From NCBI GenBank assembly GCA_013822685.1, contig PNKV01000025.1:1-48899 (forward strand): a stretch of DNA of 48,899 nucleotides. Reading direction: 5' to 3'. This DNA comes from Leptothrix sp. (in: b-proteobacteria). Its GTDB lineage: Bacteria; Pseudomonadota; Gammaproteobacteria; Burkholderiales; Burkholderiaceae_C. Numbering within the stretch: the stretch's first letter is position 1; each line of letters begins with the position of its first letter. The position numbers were made by a program, and so were the translations under genes. This document shows positions 1-10,216 of this stretch, in pieces. Under the pieces are notes generated by a model, which was not told the DNA's origin, ran no database searches, and saw nothing but the letters and a program-made list of their open reading frames with translations.

Positions 1-1034
<1,034 letters not shown>

Positions 1035-1325
1035 TTACTTCTCGACGACCGCGAACAGGTCGTCTTCCTTCATCACCAGCAGTTCTTCGCCATCGACCTT
1101 GACGGTCTGGCCGCTGTACTTGCCAAACAGAACGCGGTCACCGACCTTGACGTTCAGGGTGACGAAGTCGCCCTTGTCGCTGCGCTTGCCTGGGCCCACG
1201 GCCAGGACTTCGCCTTGGTCAGGCTTTTCAGCGGCGTTGTCAGGAATGATGATGCCGGAATTGGTCTTGGTTTCTTGTTCCAGGCGCTTGACGATCACGC
1301 GATCGTGCAAAGGACGAAGTTTCAT
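1035..1325 (-). CDS. groS: GroES co-chaperonin
   Basis: 10-kDa heptameric lid of the GroEL cage. From the ATG at 1325 the product is 96 residues, the usual length, and begins [14 protein letters not shown]. The mobile loop that docks on GroEL is visible as the [11 protein letters not shown] stretch. A GGAG ribosome site lies just upstream of this start; an in-frame ATG eight codons earlier (1349) would add residues not found in the family, so it was rejected. First gene of the groES-groEL operon. Confidence 0.97.
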   Translation of the reverse strand: MKLRPLHDRVIVKRLEQETKTNSGIIIPDNAAEKPDQGEVLAVGPGKRSDKGDFVTLNVKVGDRVLFGKYSGQTVKVDGEELLVMKEDDLFAVVEK

Positions 1326-1424
1326 CTTATCTCCAGTCTGATCAGACAACGGTTTTTGACATTGGGCTGCAGCGTGAGTGATTGCTCACATTGCAACGGC
1401 TCGAATGGGCAACCTTGAAGGTTG

Positions 1425-1451
1425 TTAGCACTCAAGCCTAACGAGTGCTAA
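1425..1451 (-). promoter_or_regulatory. CIRCE operator (HrcA binding site)
   Basis: Perfect 9-bp inverted repeat TTAGCACTC-N9-GAGTGCTAA, identical to the CIRCE consensus. It sits between the promoter at 1456-1483 and groES, so HrcA bound here would block transcription of groES-groEL until heat stress. The match is seen directly; control by HrcA is established for this element, but hrcA itself is not in the window. Confidence 0.95.
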
Positions 1452-1455
1452 ACCT

Positions 1456-1483
1456 ATTATAGGGACACGGGGCCAGGTTTCAA
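1456..1483 (-). promoter_or_regulatory. sigma70-type promoter of groES-groEL
   Basis: Reading the minus strand: TTGAAA (1478-1483), a 16-bp spacer, then a perfect TATAAT (1456-1461), directly upstream of the CIRCE repeat. The -35 box overlaps the stop codon of the PAP2 gene. The layout (vegetative promoter plus CIRCE) points to HrcA repression, though an additional sigma32 promoter further off cannot be excluded. Confidence 0.75.
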
Positions 1484-2157
1484 GAGGCTGCCTTGCGAGT
1501 TCTTTGAGTTTCCATGGCCAGCACGCACACCGCCATCCACACCAGGGCTTCCAGCACACCGGCCAGCACGTCGGTGAAGAAGTGCACCTCCAGGTACACC
1601 CGGCTCCAGGACACCAGCCCGATGAGGAGCAGGGCCACGGCGCCCAACACGCCGCGCCACAAGGGCTTGGGCACGTGGGCCAATACCACCAGGGCAAAGA
1701 AGCCATACAGCAAGGTGGTGGCCGAAGCGTGCCCACTGGGGAAGCTGAAGGTGGACAAGGTCAGCAAGGGCTCATCCACCACCGGCCGGGGGCGTTGAAA
1801 CCAGTGCTTCAGCGCCACGTTCAACACTGAGCCGGCGGGCACGAACAGCCACAAAGGTAGCAACCAGTGGCGGTGTTCGCGCTGGAACATCAGCCACACC
1901 GACAAGACCGCGGTGTAGACCGAAATGGCCATGACCGAATGCAGGTGCGTGATGACCAACAGAGCCTGCGTCAGGGCCGGTGAGCGCAGCTGGCGCGCCC
2001 ACGCGGTGGCCTGAACATCCAGGCCATTGAGGTGCCCCTGGGTGGACACCAGCCAGGCCAGGCCCAAAAAGCCTGGCACGCCCAAGCACAAGAAAACCAG
2101 CGCCACCGGGCGGAGGGGGCGAAACGCCATGCGGCTGGGCGAGGTGGATGAGGTCAT
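1480..2157 (-). CDS. PAP2-family membrane phosphatase
   Basis: Integral membrane phosphatase of the type-2 phosphatidic acid phosphatase family (225 residues, about six hydrophobic segments). All three signature motifs are present: K117-x6-R124-P125, the PSGH box at 140-143, and S185-R186-x5-H192-x3-D196, with His143 and His192 as expected catalytic residues. Members dephosphorylate lipid phosphates such as phosphatidic acid or undecaprenyl pyrophosphate; the exact substrate cannot be told. It is divergent from the serine dehydratase gene, 51 bases away. Its stop codon overlaps the groES promoter. A second possible start is Met10. Confidence 0.88.
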   Translation of the reverse strand: MTSSTSPSRMAFRPLRPVALVFLCLGVPGFLGLAWLVSTQGHLNGLDVQATAWARQLRSPALTQALLVITHLHSVMAISVYTAVLSVWLMFQREHRHWLLPLWLFVPAGSVLNVALKHWFQRPRPVVDEPLLTLSTFSFPSGHASATTLLYGFFALVVLAHVPKPLWRGVLGAVALLLIGLVSWSRVYLEVHFFTDVLAGVLEALVWMAVCVLAMETQRTRKAAS

Positions 2158-2208
2158 CCCCTCATGCTAAAGGCATCCGCGGCCAGGGCGAAAGGGCTAT
2201 GCTGAACC

Positions 2209-3600
2209 ATGGCCCTTTCTGCATTCGACCTGTTCAAGGTGGGCATTGGCCCCTCAAGCTCCCACACCGTGGGGCCCATGCGGGCCGCGCGCCTGTTCGC
2301 TGGCCGGCTGCTGGCCGATGGCCTGCTGGCCAGCACGACCAAATTGACGGCCGAGCTGTTCGGCTCTTTGGGGGCCACCGGCAAGGGGCACGGCTCGGAC
2401 AAGGCCGTGCTGCTGGGCCTGATGGGGCATGAACCCGACACGGTGGATGTGGACGCCATCCCGGCCTGGCTGGCCGAGCTTCAACAAACCCAGTCGCTGT
2501 CGGTGCTTGGCCAACACGCGGTGGTGTTCGACACCCAACAAGACCTGGTGTTCAACAAGCGCAAAAGCCTGCCCTTCCACCCCAATGGCTTGCGCTTTTC
2601 CGCTTTCGATGCTGACGGCCAGTTGCTGTGCGCGCGCGAGTATTACTCGGTAGGCGGCGGCTTCGTGGTCAGCGAGACGGTGGCCGCCGATGGCCGCCAG
2701 CACAAGCGCATCGCGCCCGACACCAGCGTGCTGCCCCATCCTTTTCACAGCGGCGCCGATTTGTTGAGGCTGACACGCGAGCTGGGTTGCAGCATGGCCG
2801 AGGTGATGCGCCGCAACGAGCGCCATTGGCGCAGCGATGCTGAAACCAGCGCGGGCCTCATGCGGCTGTGGTCCGTGATGCAAGCCTGTGTGGACCGAGG
2901 GTGCCGAACGCCTGGCACCTTGCCCGGCGGCTTCAAGGTGGCTCGCCGCGCGCCGGCCTTGTTCGCCACCTTGTCCGCGCAAGACCAGGCGCCAGTGGCC
3001 GACCCGCTGGCCGTCATGGATTGGGTGAACCTGTACGCCCTGGCCGTGAACGAAGAGAACGCCGCGGGCGGGCGGGTAGTGACCGCGCCCACCAACGGCG
3101 CCGCCGGCATCGTGCCCGCCGTGCTGCATTACTACGTGCGCTTCGTGGCCGGCGCGAGCGACGAAGGCGTGCAGGACTTCTTGCTCACGGCCGCCGCCAT
3201 CGGCATGCTCTACAAGGAGAACGCCTCCATCTCGGGGGCCGAGGTGGGCTGCCAAGGCGAAGTGGGCGTGGCCTGCTCCATGGCCGCCGCGGGTCTGTGC
3301 GCGGTGATGGGCGGCACACCCGAGCAAGTCGAGAACGCCGCCGAGATCGGCATGGAGCACCACCTGGGCCTGACCTGCGACCCGGTCGGCGGCCTGGTTC
3401 AGATCCCTTGCATTGAGCGCAACGCGATTGCTTCGGTCAAGGCCATCAACGCCGCGCGGCTGGCCCTGCACGGCAATGGCTCGCACCGCGTCAGCCTGGA
3501 CAAGGTGATCAAGACGATGCGCGACACCGGCGCCGACATGATGACGAAGTACAAAGAGACCGCGCGCGGCGGTCTGGCGGTCAACATCGTGGAATGCTGA
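2209..3600 (+). CDS. sdaA: L-serine ammonia-lyase (dehydratase)
   Basis: Iron-sulphur L-serine dehydratase that converts L-serine to pyruvate and ammonia in the cytoplasm. The 463 residues match the single-chain (fused beta plus alpha domain) form. The N-terminal [16 protein letters not shown] box and the C-terminal cysteine-rich part ([12 protein letters not shown], then LTCDPVGG and IPCIERN), which supplies the [4Fe-4S] ligands, are clear. It stands alone, with the glycan operon convergent 11 bases downstream. Confidence 0.95.
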   Translation: MALSAFDLFKVGIGPSSSHTVGPMRAARLFAGRLLADGLLASTTKLTAELFGSLGATGKGHGSDKAVLLGLMGHEPDTVDVDAIPAWLAELQQTQSLSVLGQHAVVFDTQQDLVFNKRKSLPFHPNGLRFSAFDADGQLLCAREYYSVGGGFVVSETVAADGRQHKRIAPDTSVLPHPFHSGADLLRLTRELGCSMAEVMRRNERHWRSDAETSAGLMRLWSVMQACVDRGCRTPGTLPGGFKVARRAPALFATLSAQDQAPVADPLAVMDWVNLYALAVNEENAAGGRVVTAPTNGAAGIVPAVLHYYVRFVAGASDEGVQDFLLTAAAIGMLYKENASISGAEVGCQGEVGVACSMAAAGLCAVMGGTPEQVENAAEIGMEHHLGLTCDPVGGLVQIPCIERNAIASVKAINAARLALHGNGSHRVSLDKVIKTMRDTGADMMTKYKETARGGLAVNIVEC

Positions 3601-3611
3601 GTGGCGCGCGA

Positions 3612-4208
3612 TCAGCCTTTGACGATGGCCACGAGGGTGCGCACGATCAAGCGGATGTCGGTCCACACCGAGGCCTGGTCCACATAGCGCGAGGCCAGCT
3701 CGAGCTTGTGGGGCAGGATCTCGTGGATGTAGGCGTGCTCAGGGTCCGACGCACGCGCCAGCACACTGCTCTCGTCACGGTATTCGATCGAGGCGATGTC
3801 GGTGATGCCGGGGCGCACCGACAGCACCTTGTCGCGCACCGAGGCAGGATAGTGCGCCACATAGCGCGGCACCTCCGGACGCGGCCCAACCAGGCTCATG
3901 CGGCCCAGCCACACATCGATCAGTTGCGGCAGCTCATCAAGCTTGCTGGCACGCAGGGCATGCCCGATGCGCGTGATGCGGCGGTCAAGGCCCACGGTGA
4001 TCTGCGGGCCGGCGCCTCGCGGATCGTGCCGCATGGTGCGGAACTTGTGGATGTGAAATGGCTGGCCAAAGCGGCCCACCCTTTCTTGCCGGAAAAACAC
4101 CGGGCCGGGTGAATCCAGCTTGATGGCCAGCGCCACCAGCAGCAGGGCCGGGCTCAGCAGGAGCAGGCCCACTGAAGCCAGCAACCAGTCGAACAACCTC
4201 TTGCTCAC
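3612..4208 (-). CDS. Small phosphoglycosyl transferase (WcaJ/PglC type)
   Basis: Monotopic phosphoglycosyl transferase of 198 residues. It should move a sugar-1-phosphate from a nucleotide sugar to undecaprenyl phosphate, the priming step of a lipid-linked glycan, on the inner face of the inner membrane. It has one N-terminal re-entrant hydrophobic segment (residues 8-30), the HKFRTM box, the catalytic Asp91-Glu92 dyad in KLDELPQL, and the SLVGPRPE box. It lacks the extra N-terminal membrane domain of long WbaP/WcaJ forms, so it resembles PglC in size. The start is GTG, overlapping the aminotransferase stop as GTGA, so the two are translationally coupled. Last gene of the glycan operon. Confidence 0.9.
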   Translation of the reverse strand: MSKRLFDWLLASVGLLLLSPALLLVALAIKLDSPGPVFFRQERVGRFGQPFHIHKFRTMRHDPRGAGPQITVGLDRRITRIGHALRASKLDELPQLIDVWLGRMSLVGPRPEVPRYVAHYPASVRDKVLSVRPGITDIASIEYRDESSVLARASDPEHAYIHEILPHKLELASRYVDQASVWTDIRLIVRTLVAIVKG

Positions 4209-5374
4209 AGTGCCCCGAAGGCCTTGCGCACCGAGGTGACCACGCGTTCGACATCAGCATCGGTCATCTTGGTGTACAGCGGCAGGCTGACCATGCGCTC
4301 GTAAGCACGCTGGCTGTGCGGGAACTGCTCGGGCTTGAGGTCGTAGCGCTCCTTCCAGTAAGGGTGCAGGTGCAGCGGGATGTAGTGCACGCTCACGCCA
4401 ATGCCATCGGCAAACAAGGCCTCGATCAATTGATCACGGTTGATCTGCGCGGCATCCGACAGGCGCACCACGTACAGGTGCCAGGCGTGCAGGTCGCCCG
4501 CGTTGTCAGGGCGCGGTGGCGCGATGATGGGCAGGTCGGCGAAGGCCTCGTCGTAGCGCTGGGCGATTTGCTCGCGGCGCACCTGGAAGCCGCGCACGCG
4601 CTGCAATTGGTGCAGGCCCAAAGCAGCGGCGATGTCGGTCAGGTTGTACTTGAAGCCCGGCGCCACGATCTCGTAGTACCAGCTGGGCACCTTGGCCGTG
4701 AAGCGGTCAAACGCATCGCGGCTGATGCCGTGCAGGCGCATGACCTTGCAGCGCGCCGCAATGGCCTCGTCGCGCGTGACCAGCATGCCGCCTTCACCCG
4801 TCGTAATGGTCTTGTTGGCATAGAAGCTGAACACCGTCACATCGCTTTGCAAGGTGCCAATCGTTTGCTGCTTGAACGTGGTGGGCAGCGCGTGCGCGGC
4901 GTCTTCCACCACCTTCAGGCCATGCTTGCGCGCAATCGCCATCACCGCGTCCATGTCCACCGACAGGCCGGCGTAGTGCACCGGCATGATGGCCTTGGTC
5001 TTGGGCGTGATGGCCGCTTCAATCGCCTTGGGGTCGATGTTCAAGGTGGCGGGGTCGATGTCGACCAGCACCACATCGGCGCCCATGTAGCGCACGACTT
5101 CGGCCGTGGCCGTGAAGGTGTGCGTGGTGGTGATGACCTCGTCGCCGGGGCCGATACCGATGGCCTCGAGTGCCAGGTGCAGGCCGGCTGTGGCCGAGTT
5201 GACCGCGATGGCCTGCAGACTGTCATCGCCGAGAAACTTGACGAAGTCCTGCTCGAAACGGCGGGCCTTGGGGCCGGTGGTGACCCAGCCGGAGCGCAGG
5301 GTGTCGACCACCTCGGCGATCTCTTCTTCGCCGATCTCGGGCAGGGCAAAAGGCAAAAAATCAGCTTGGCTCAT
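4205..5374 (-). CDS. DegT/DnrJ/EryC1/StrS sugar aminotransferase
   Basis: PLP-dependent aminotransferase (389 residues) that normally aminates a nucleotide-activated keto-sugar, making an amino sugar for surface glycans. The PLP lysine is Lys188 in [15 protein letters not shown], and the cofactor-contacting Asp158 is in VEDAAHA. Next to a PglC-like transferase and a hexapeptide acyltransferase, it suggests an N-acylated amino-deoxy sugar as the first residue. The NDP-sugar dehydratase that would make its keto substrate is not in this cluster. Sugar and position of amination are inference. Confidence 0.9.
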   Translation of the reverse strand: MSQADFLPFALPEIGEEEIAEVVDTLRSGWVTTGPKARRFEQDFVKFLGDDSLQAIAVNSATAGLHLALEAIGIGPGDEVITTTHTFTATAEVVRYMGADVVLVDIDPATLNIDPKAIEAAITPKTKAIMPVHYAGLSVDMDAVMAIARKHGLKVVEDAAHALPTTFKQQTIGTLQSDVTVFSFYANKTITTGEGGMLVTRDEAIAARCKVMRLHGISRDAFDRFTAKVPSWYYEIVAPGFKYNLTDIAAALGLHQLQRVRGFQVRREQIAQRYDEAFADLPIIAPPRPDNAGDLHAWHLYVVRLSDAAQINRDQLIEALFADGIGVSVHYIPLHLHPYWKERYDLKPEQFPHSQRAYERMVSLPLYTKMTDADVERVVTSVRKAFGAL

Positions 5375-5409
5375 GGGGTGTCCAATCGTCTTTTATCGGT
5401 TCGTTTTGT

Positions 5410-6507
5410 TCAGCGCGTGAGGCGGCCAAAGGCGGGGTCCGGGCGGCCACGCACCAAGGCGTCGAACCAGCCGCGGATCGAGCCCAGGCCGTAGCCAAAG
5501 TGGTAGGCCATGATGATGCGCGGCAGGTAGCGCCCCAGCTCCTTGCCCTGCTCGCGGGCGATGGCCAGACTGATGAAGATCACGCCCACAGCGTAGGTGA
5601 TGAACTGCAGGTTCAGCAAGGCCATCACGCCCAGCTTGGCCCAACTCAAGGCAAGCCATTCGGGCGATTCGTGCGCCACCAGGTCCAGGCTCAGGATCAG
5701 TTGCAAGGCGATTGACAAAATCAACAGCATCACGAAGCTGGCCACAAACACGCCGGGGATCAAGTGCCGCAGCGCCGCGGCCTGCCCGTGCTTCTTCATC
5801 ACGAAGGGCTTCCAGTAGCCGTATTGGCGGTACTGGCGAAACACGTCGGCCACGCTGGCGCGCGGAAAGTAAGTGGAGCGGATGCGGGCCGATTGCCAGA
5901 TGCGCCCGCCGCTTTTGTGGATGCGCAGGTTGTGCTCGTCGTCCTGGTTGCGCACCAGTGTTTCGTCGAAACCACCGAAGCGCTCGAAGGTTTGGCGCGG
6001 CCACGAGCCCAGGTACACGGTGTCGACCTGGCCTTCGTAAGCCAGATCGCGCGAGAGGGCACCGCCCGCCACCCAGCGCGACTGGAAAGCCGCCGCGATG
6101 GCGCGCTGCACGGTGCCTTGCGGGCCGGCGGCCCCTTCGGCGCGCCAGGGTCCGCCCACGTTGTCGGCACCCGTGGCCTGCCAGGTGGCCAGGCATTGGG
6201 CGATGTAGTCGGGCGCGTAGACGGTGTGCACATCCAGTCGCACGATGAACTCGCCGCGCGCGCGCTCGATGCAGCGGTTCAGGCCGCAGGACACGATGCG
6301 GCCTGGGTTGTCGAGCATGACGAAACGCGGGTCGCCCAGGCACCAGGCGGCCAGGCGCTCGCGGGTGCCGTCCTCGCTCTGGCCATCGGCGATCAGCACT
6401 TCCAGCGCCCAGCCTTCGGGCAAGACTTGCGCCGCCACGCTGCGGCAAAAGGCTTCGATGTGGTCGCGCTCATGGCGACAAGGCACGATCACCGAGACGA
6501 TGCGCAT
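5410..6507 (-). CDS. Glycosyltransferase family 2, membrane-anchored
   Basis: GT-A fold glycosyltransferase of 365 residues. It begins MRIVSVIVPCRHERDHI and shows the LIADGQSEDGT donor-binding stretch and an RLDVHTVY metal-site region. Hydrophobic segments in the last third (around VFVASFVMLLILSIAL and LNLQFITYAVGVIF) anchor it in the inner membrane. The chosen ATG (6507) has GAGGG seven bases upstream; the ATG two codons earlier (6513) sits too close to that site. The ORF could extend to 6612, but that part overlaps the GT4 gene. Probably adds a sugar to the lipid-linked glycan; donor unknown. Confidence 0.88.
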   Translation of the reverse strand: MRIVSVIVPCRHERDHIEAFCRSVAAQVLPEGWALEVLIADGQSEDGTRERLAAWCLGDPRFVMLDNPGRIVSCGLNRCIERARGEFIVRLDVHTVYAPDYIAQCLATWQATGADNVGGPWRAEGAAGPQGTVQRAIAAAFQSRWVAGGALSRDLAYEGQVDTVYLGSWPRQTFERFGGFDETLVRNQDDEHNLRIHKSGGRIWQSARIRSTYFPRASVADVFRQYRQYGYWKPFVMKKHGQAAALRHLIPGVFVASFVMLLILSIALQLILSLDLVAHESPEWLALSWAKLGVMALLNLQFITYAVGVIFISLAIAREQGKELGRYLPRIIMAYHFGYGLGSIRGWFDALVRGRPDPAFGRLTR

Positions 6508-6517
6508 GGCCATGCCC

Positions 6518-7648
6518 TCAACGCGACTGGTCCGCTGCAGCGCGCCTAACGCCTTTGGCCGCCGGCAGGAGCAGCTTCTCGTACAGGCGCCACATGGCAT
6601 CCATCTGGCCACGCCGCGAGGCTTCGCGCTCGATCAGCTCGCGGTTGTGCGCGCCCATCTGGGCCAGGCGCTCGGGGTGGTCATACGCCGCCAGCAGTGC
6701 CTGCGCGACGGCATCGACATCGCGCACGGGCACGATCCAGCCGCCCCGCTCGCTGACCCACTGCCGATTGGCGGGCAGGTCGGTGGCGATGATGGGCAGG
6801 CCGCACGCCATGGATTCGAGCACCGACACCGAGGTGGCATCACTGGTGGGCACCGAGACCGACACGCGGCTGCGTTGGATGGCCTCGACCATGGCTTGGT
6901 CACCCACCCGGCCATGAAAGCGCACTTGCTGCAACAGGCGCAAGGCGGCCACGCGCTCTTGCAAGCCTGCTTCCATCGGCCCACCGCCCAGCAGATGCAG
7001 CAGGGCGTGCGAGTGGGGGCGCAAAGTCAGGAATCGGGCAAAGGCCTCGATGACCAGGTCGATGTTGTAGTTGCGCTCCCAGGACCGCAGGCTGACGACT
7101 TCAAAGTCGGACGCGGGCGCGGCCGGTGTGAACTTGTCCGTGTCAGCGCCCCACAAGATCTGGTGCACAGGCGCGGTCGGGTCGTAGCCGGCAATTTCTT
7201 CGACCATGTCCATGGAATCGGCCGTGATGAGGTCAGCGCGGCGCAGCGACCAACCCACCACCCAGCGCATCAAACGGCTTTGCTTGGGCGTGACGAGGAT
7301 GTCCGATCCCCAGGCAGTGAGCACCTTGGGGCAGCGCAACCCACAGGCGGCCGCCCACAGGCCATAGGACGTGACGTAGTGGCCATGGACCAAGTCGGGC
7401 TTGAACTCCTTGGCCAGCTGGCGCACCACGCGCCGCATCTCGGGCAAAGCGCGGAACCACGAGGCCTTGTCCGACCCGGGCCGGATGACGATGACCTGGC
7501 GCGCGCCTGGCACCTCACCGGCTTGGCGCGTGATGACGACGGCTTCCGCACCCCGCTCGACCACGGCCGCGACCCAACGGCGGGTGTGCACGCTGGATGC
7601 ATCGGCAAAAAACAGGATGCGCAAAGGCGGTTGGCGGGTCACGCTCAT
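6518..7648 (-). CDS. Glycosyltransferase family 4 (GT-B fold)
   Basis: Retaining GT-B glycosyltransferase of 376 residues from the ATG at 7648. N-terminal acceptor domain starts RILFFADASSVHTRRW; DLVHGHYVTSYG and LTAWGSDILV are typical GT4 blocks; the C-terminal nucleotide-sugar site is the D-x7-E region SDATSVSVLESMACGLP. The start was set at 7648 because it overlaps the acyltransferase stop as ATGA, a coupled junction; a longer ORF to 7696 runs inside that gene. Cytoplasmic, likely membrane-associated; sugar donor not predictable. Confidence 0.9.
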   Translation of the reverse strand: MSVTRQPPLRILFFADASSVHTRRWVAAVVERGAEAVVITRQAGEVPGARQVIVIRPGSDKASWFRALPEMRRVVRQLAKEFKPDLVHGHYVTSYGLWAAACGLRCPKVLTAWGSDILVTPKQSRLMRWVVGWSLRRADLITADSMDMVEEIAGYDPTAPVHQILWGADTDKFTPAAPASDFEVVSLRSWERNYNIDLVIEAFARFLTLRPHSHALLHLLGGGPMEAGLQERVAALRLLQQVRFHGRVGDQAMVEAIQRSRVSVSVPTSDATSVSVLESMACGLPIIATDLPANRQWVSERGGWIVPVRDVDAVAQALLAAYDHPERLAQMGAHNRELIEREASRRGQMDAMWRLYEKLLLPAAKGVRRAAADQSR

Positions 7649-8277
7649 GGCCGGTCGCCGCCCAAGGCGCGGCGCAGGTTGTCCTGCCCTGCCCACTGGG
7701 CGTAGATCGAATGCAGTTCAGGGTGCCTTTGCAGCAAGGCGCCGTCCAGTTTGCGGCTGTCGCCGATCACCTCGGCCGGGCGGCCGGGCGCGCCCGCGCC
7801 CACGATGGCGAAATCGGGCACCTCACCTGACACGAAGCAGTAGGCCTGCACGATCACGCCCTTGCCGATGCGCGCCCCCGGCGCAATCACGCTGTGGGGC
7901 CCGATGAAGCTGTAGGCCCCGATGCGCGTGGGCCGGCGCACATAACCAGCTGGATTAGGGTTGTGGACATAGCGCTGCCCCATGATGCGCACCGATTTGT
8001 GGCTGGAGTGGCTGAGGATGGACACGTAGTTGGTGACTTGGCAGCCTTCTTCGATCACCAGACCATTGGAGCCGTCGATGCGGTTGAAATGGCCAATGAA
8101 GACGTGATCACCCAGCACCAGGCCCTTGGCCTCTTCCACCGCGGTGTGGGTGCTGACCCGGGTGTGGGGGCAATAGACGCCATTGGCGTTGCGCCAGCCG
8201 TAGACGATGCGCGGGCCGGTGAAGGCCGAAAGCCACCGCGCCGCGAAGCGCTTGAGGTGCTGGAACAAAGGCATCAT
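7645..8277 (-). CDS. Hexapeptide-repeat acyltransferase (LbH fold)
   Basis: Left-handed beta-helix acyltransferase of 210 residues. Imperfect hexapeptide turns run through GLVLGDHVFIGHFNRIDG, RRPTRIGAYSFIGPHSV, APGARIGKGVIVQAY and ending VGAGAPGRPAEVIG. Such enzymes O- or N-acetylate sugars or amino sugars with acetyl-CoA. With the DegT aminotransferase two genes away, N-acylation of the amino sugar is possible, but the sequence is closer to general WbbJ/VatB-type acetyltransferases than to PglD, so O-acetylation of the glycan is an equal alternative. Starts with a double Met (8277 or 8274). Confidence 0.88.
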   Translation of the reverse strand: MMPLFQHLKRFAARWLSAFTGPRIVYGWRNANGVYCPHTRVSTHTAVEEAKGLVLGDHVFIGHFNRIDGSNGLVIEEGCQVTNYVSILSHSSHKSVRIMGQRYVHNPNPAGYVRRPTRIGAYSFIGPHSVIAPGARIGKGVIVQAYCFVSGEVPDFAIVGAGAPGRPAEVIGDSRKLDGALLQRHPELHSIYAQWAGQDNLRRALGGDRP

Positions 8278-8308
8278 GGGAGGGCTGGTTGGCGCTGGGG
8301 CGCGGGGA

Positions 8309-8331
8309 AAACCAGATATTCTCGCTGGTTT
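8309..8331 (-). terminator. Weak hairpin, possible terminator
   Basis: A 7-bp perfect inverted repeat AAACCAG / CTGGTTT with a 9-base loop lies between the beta-helix gene and the acyltransferase gene. On the minus strand the second arm runs into TTTTCCCC. The T-run is short and the stem AT-rich, so attenuation within the operon is possible but unproved. Confidence 0.22.
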
Positions 8332-8424
8332 CTCCCGCCAGGGGCCCGCGCGGCGCCCGAGCCCCCTCAGTTCAGTGGCCTGGCGACTGGCTTGGCGCGT
8401 TGATGGCGAAGCGGTCCGCCGTTT

Positions 8425-10122
8425 TCAGCGCTCGATAGCACCCAGGTCCAGCCGAGCACCCGACACCGGGCGAGCCACAGGCCGGAACTGCGCATTCAAC
8501 TGGTAGGCCACCGGGAAAGCGTTCAAGGTCGCGGCCACTGCAGTGCTGAACACGGTCTGGCCTGCATCAACCACGGCGCTGCCTGCCACCGGCAGCAAGG
8601 TGGTCAAAGCGACCGGGGCACTGGCGCCGCTGAGCACATTGGCCTGCCCCAGCAATTGCCCGCTCACCGGATGCCACGGATCCGAATCAGCCCAACCAGC
8701 GCTGATCCAGTTCTTGCCCAGGTTGACGATGCCGCCGCCCGTCCAGTGGGTGGTGTTCACATCCTGATTGGCCCGCAAAGCCTTGTAGGCGATGCCCGCG
8801 TCAAAGATGAACACGTTGTTCCAGACCTCGGCACGCTCCAGCGTGGTCGACAACTGGAAGAGTTGCGCGGTGCCCCCGGAGCCCGTCAGGCGAACAGTGT
8901 TGTTGTAGAAGTAAAGCGTGCCGCGCCTGAAGTTGGGCTCGCCCCATTTTTTCTCGGGATCAGAACCGAAATGGTCCCCGCCATAGTGGATGGTGCTGCC
9001 CGTGCCAGCGTTCTTGACGATCTGATTGCCATAGACCAAGGTGGCCCGGTAAGCGTCCTGGGTCAGGGCGAAGGTGGGGAAGTCTTCGGCCTCTACCAGG
9101 TCGATGGCATGGGCGCCTTCTTCGATGCGGTTATAGCGCACCACCGTGCCCACAGAGCGGTCTTTGATGGCATTGCCCAGGGCACCAGCGCGCAAGGGCC
9201 CGTAGCGGTTGAACTCGTAGACGATGCCTGCGCTGGCCATGTAGGTGTTGTGCATGTGGTCGTTGCCCACGATGCCGTTGCCATAGATGTAGTTGCCGGC
9301 CAGTCGGATGTCCTTGGTGATCGCGAAGTCGCCGTCCTCGGTGGATTTGCTGTACACGCCCTGGCTGCAATCGTGGATCACGTTGTCGGCAATAGTGATG
9401 TGGTGGCCGCGGTCGATCCAGATGCAGGCACCGAACTCGTCATAGGGCCGCACCACACGCTCCGCATCGGTGAAGGTGTTGCCGGGCACAGCGCCCCGCA
9501 CCTCCAGCCCATCAATCTGGATGTGGCTGGGATAGTCAGTCCAGTCGCTGGTGCCCAGCCGTTTCACCACGATGACCGAACGAGTCTGGTGAACATACTT
9601 GGTGGAGGCGCTGTCACCATAGTTCAAGCCTGATCGCGTCAGGGCATTCTTGCCATCAATGATGGGGCGCTGGCCAGTTGAGCTTTTCATGCCGCAGACA
9701 CGCACGGGGGCGGATGCCGTGCCGGACGCTGCGATGAGGAACTTGCCCAGATAAGGCGTGCTGCGGTAGAAGATGCGCACGGTGTCGCCAGGTGCCAGTG
9801 CCTCCCAAGGCACCTCTTCCAGCGCAGCGAGCTGACCGGTGCCAGGCCCCACCTGGTAGTCGCGCGCGCCCGGCACACCGCTGGGCACACAAGCGGCCGT
9901 GGCCAGCATGGGCGAGGTGGACGGCAAGGCGCGGACGGCCAAAGCTTCGGCCGACTCTGGTGCAGGTCGCCCGGCGGGAACCACTGGTGCCGGGTCTTGT
10001 GCCGCAGGGCTGGGACTGGGGTTAGGGTTGGAACTGCCACCGCCGCAGGCTGCCATGAGCCCTGCCAAACCGCCCGCCACCGCGCATGCGCACAGGAAAC
10101 GGTTCAAAGTAAATTGCAGCAA
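8425..10122 (-). CDS. Secreted right-handed beta-helix lipoprotein
   Basis: Predicted lipoprotein of 565 residues with a parallel beta-helix (pectin-lyase-like) body. The signal peptide ends in a lipobox, GLMAAC, followed by a Gly/Ser/Pro-rich linker. Beta-helix rungs are visible from HHITIADNVIHDCSQGVYS through IRLAGNYIYGNG and VVRYNRIEEGAHAIDL. The start was set at TTG 10122 because a GGAGG ribosome site lies five bases upstream and translation then opens directly into the signal peptide; an ATG at 10185 would add 21 atypical residues. In a glycan operon such a protein may be a polysaccharide lyase or epimerase acting in the periplasm or at the outer membrane. No catalytic residues were assigned. 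Confidence 0.8.
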   Translation of the reverse strand: MLQFTLNRFLCACAVAGGLAGLMAACGGGSSNPNPSPSPAAQDPAPVVPAGRPAPESAEALAVRALPSTSPMLATAACVPSGVPGARDYQVGPGTGQLAALEEVPWEALAPGDTVRIFYRSTPYLGKFLIAASGTASAPVRVCGMKSSTGQRPIIDGKNALTRSGLNYGDSASTKYVHQTRSVIVVKRLGTSDWTDYPSHIQIDGLEVRGAVPGNTFTDAERVVRPYDEFGACIWIDRGHHITIADNVIHDCSQGVYSKSTEDGDFAITKDIRLAGNYIYGNGIVGNDHMHNTYMASAGIVYEFNRYGPLRAGALGNAIKDRSVGTVVRYNRIEEGAHAIDLVEAEDFPTFALTQDAYRATLVYGNQIVKNAGTGSTIHYGGDHFGSDPEKKWGEPNFRRGTLYFYNNTVRLTGSGGTAQLFQLSTTLERAEVWNNVFIFDAGIAYKALRANQDVNTTHWTGGGIVNLGKNWISAGWADSDPWHPVSGQLLGQANVLSGASAPVALTTLLPVAGSAVVDAGQTVFSTAVAATLNAFPVAYQLNAQFRPVARPVSGARLDLGAIER

Positions 10123-10216
10123 GGCAGCCTCCCACGCGAATCCGAAAACCGGATCCTTTGATGCGACGGGAGTGTATAGGGACAACCAGTAGACGCCAAC
10201 CGCCGAGACAGGGGGC

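Noticed and set aside
2254..3666. Open frame of 470 codons antisense to sdaA
   Set aside because: High-GC shadow frame: composition rich in Arg, His and Gln, no domain, and the opposite strand encodes a complete serine dehydratase.
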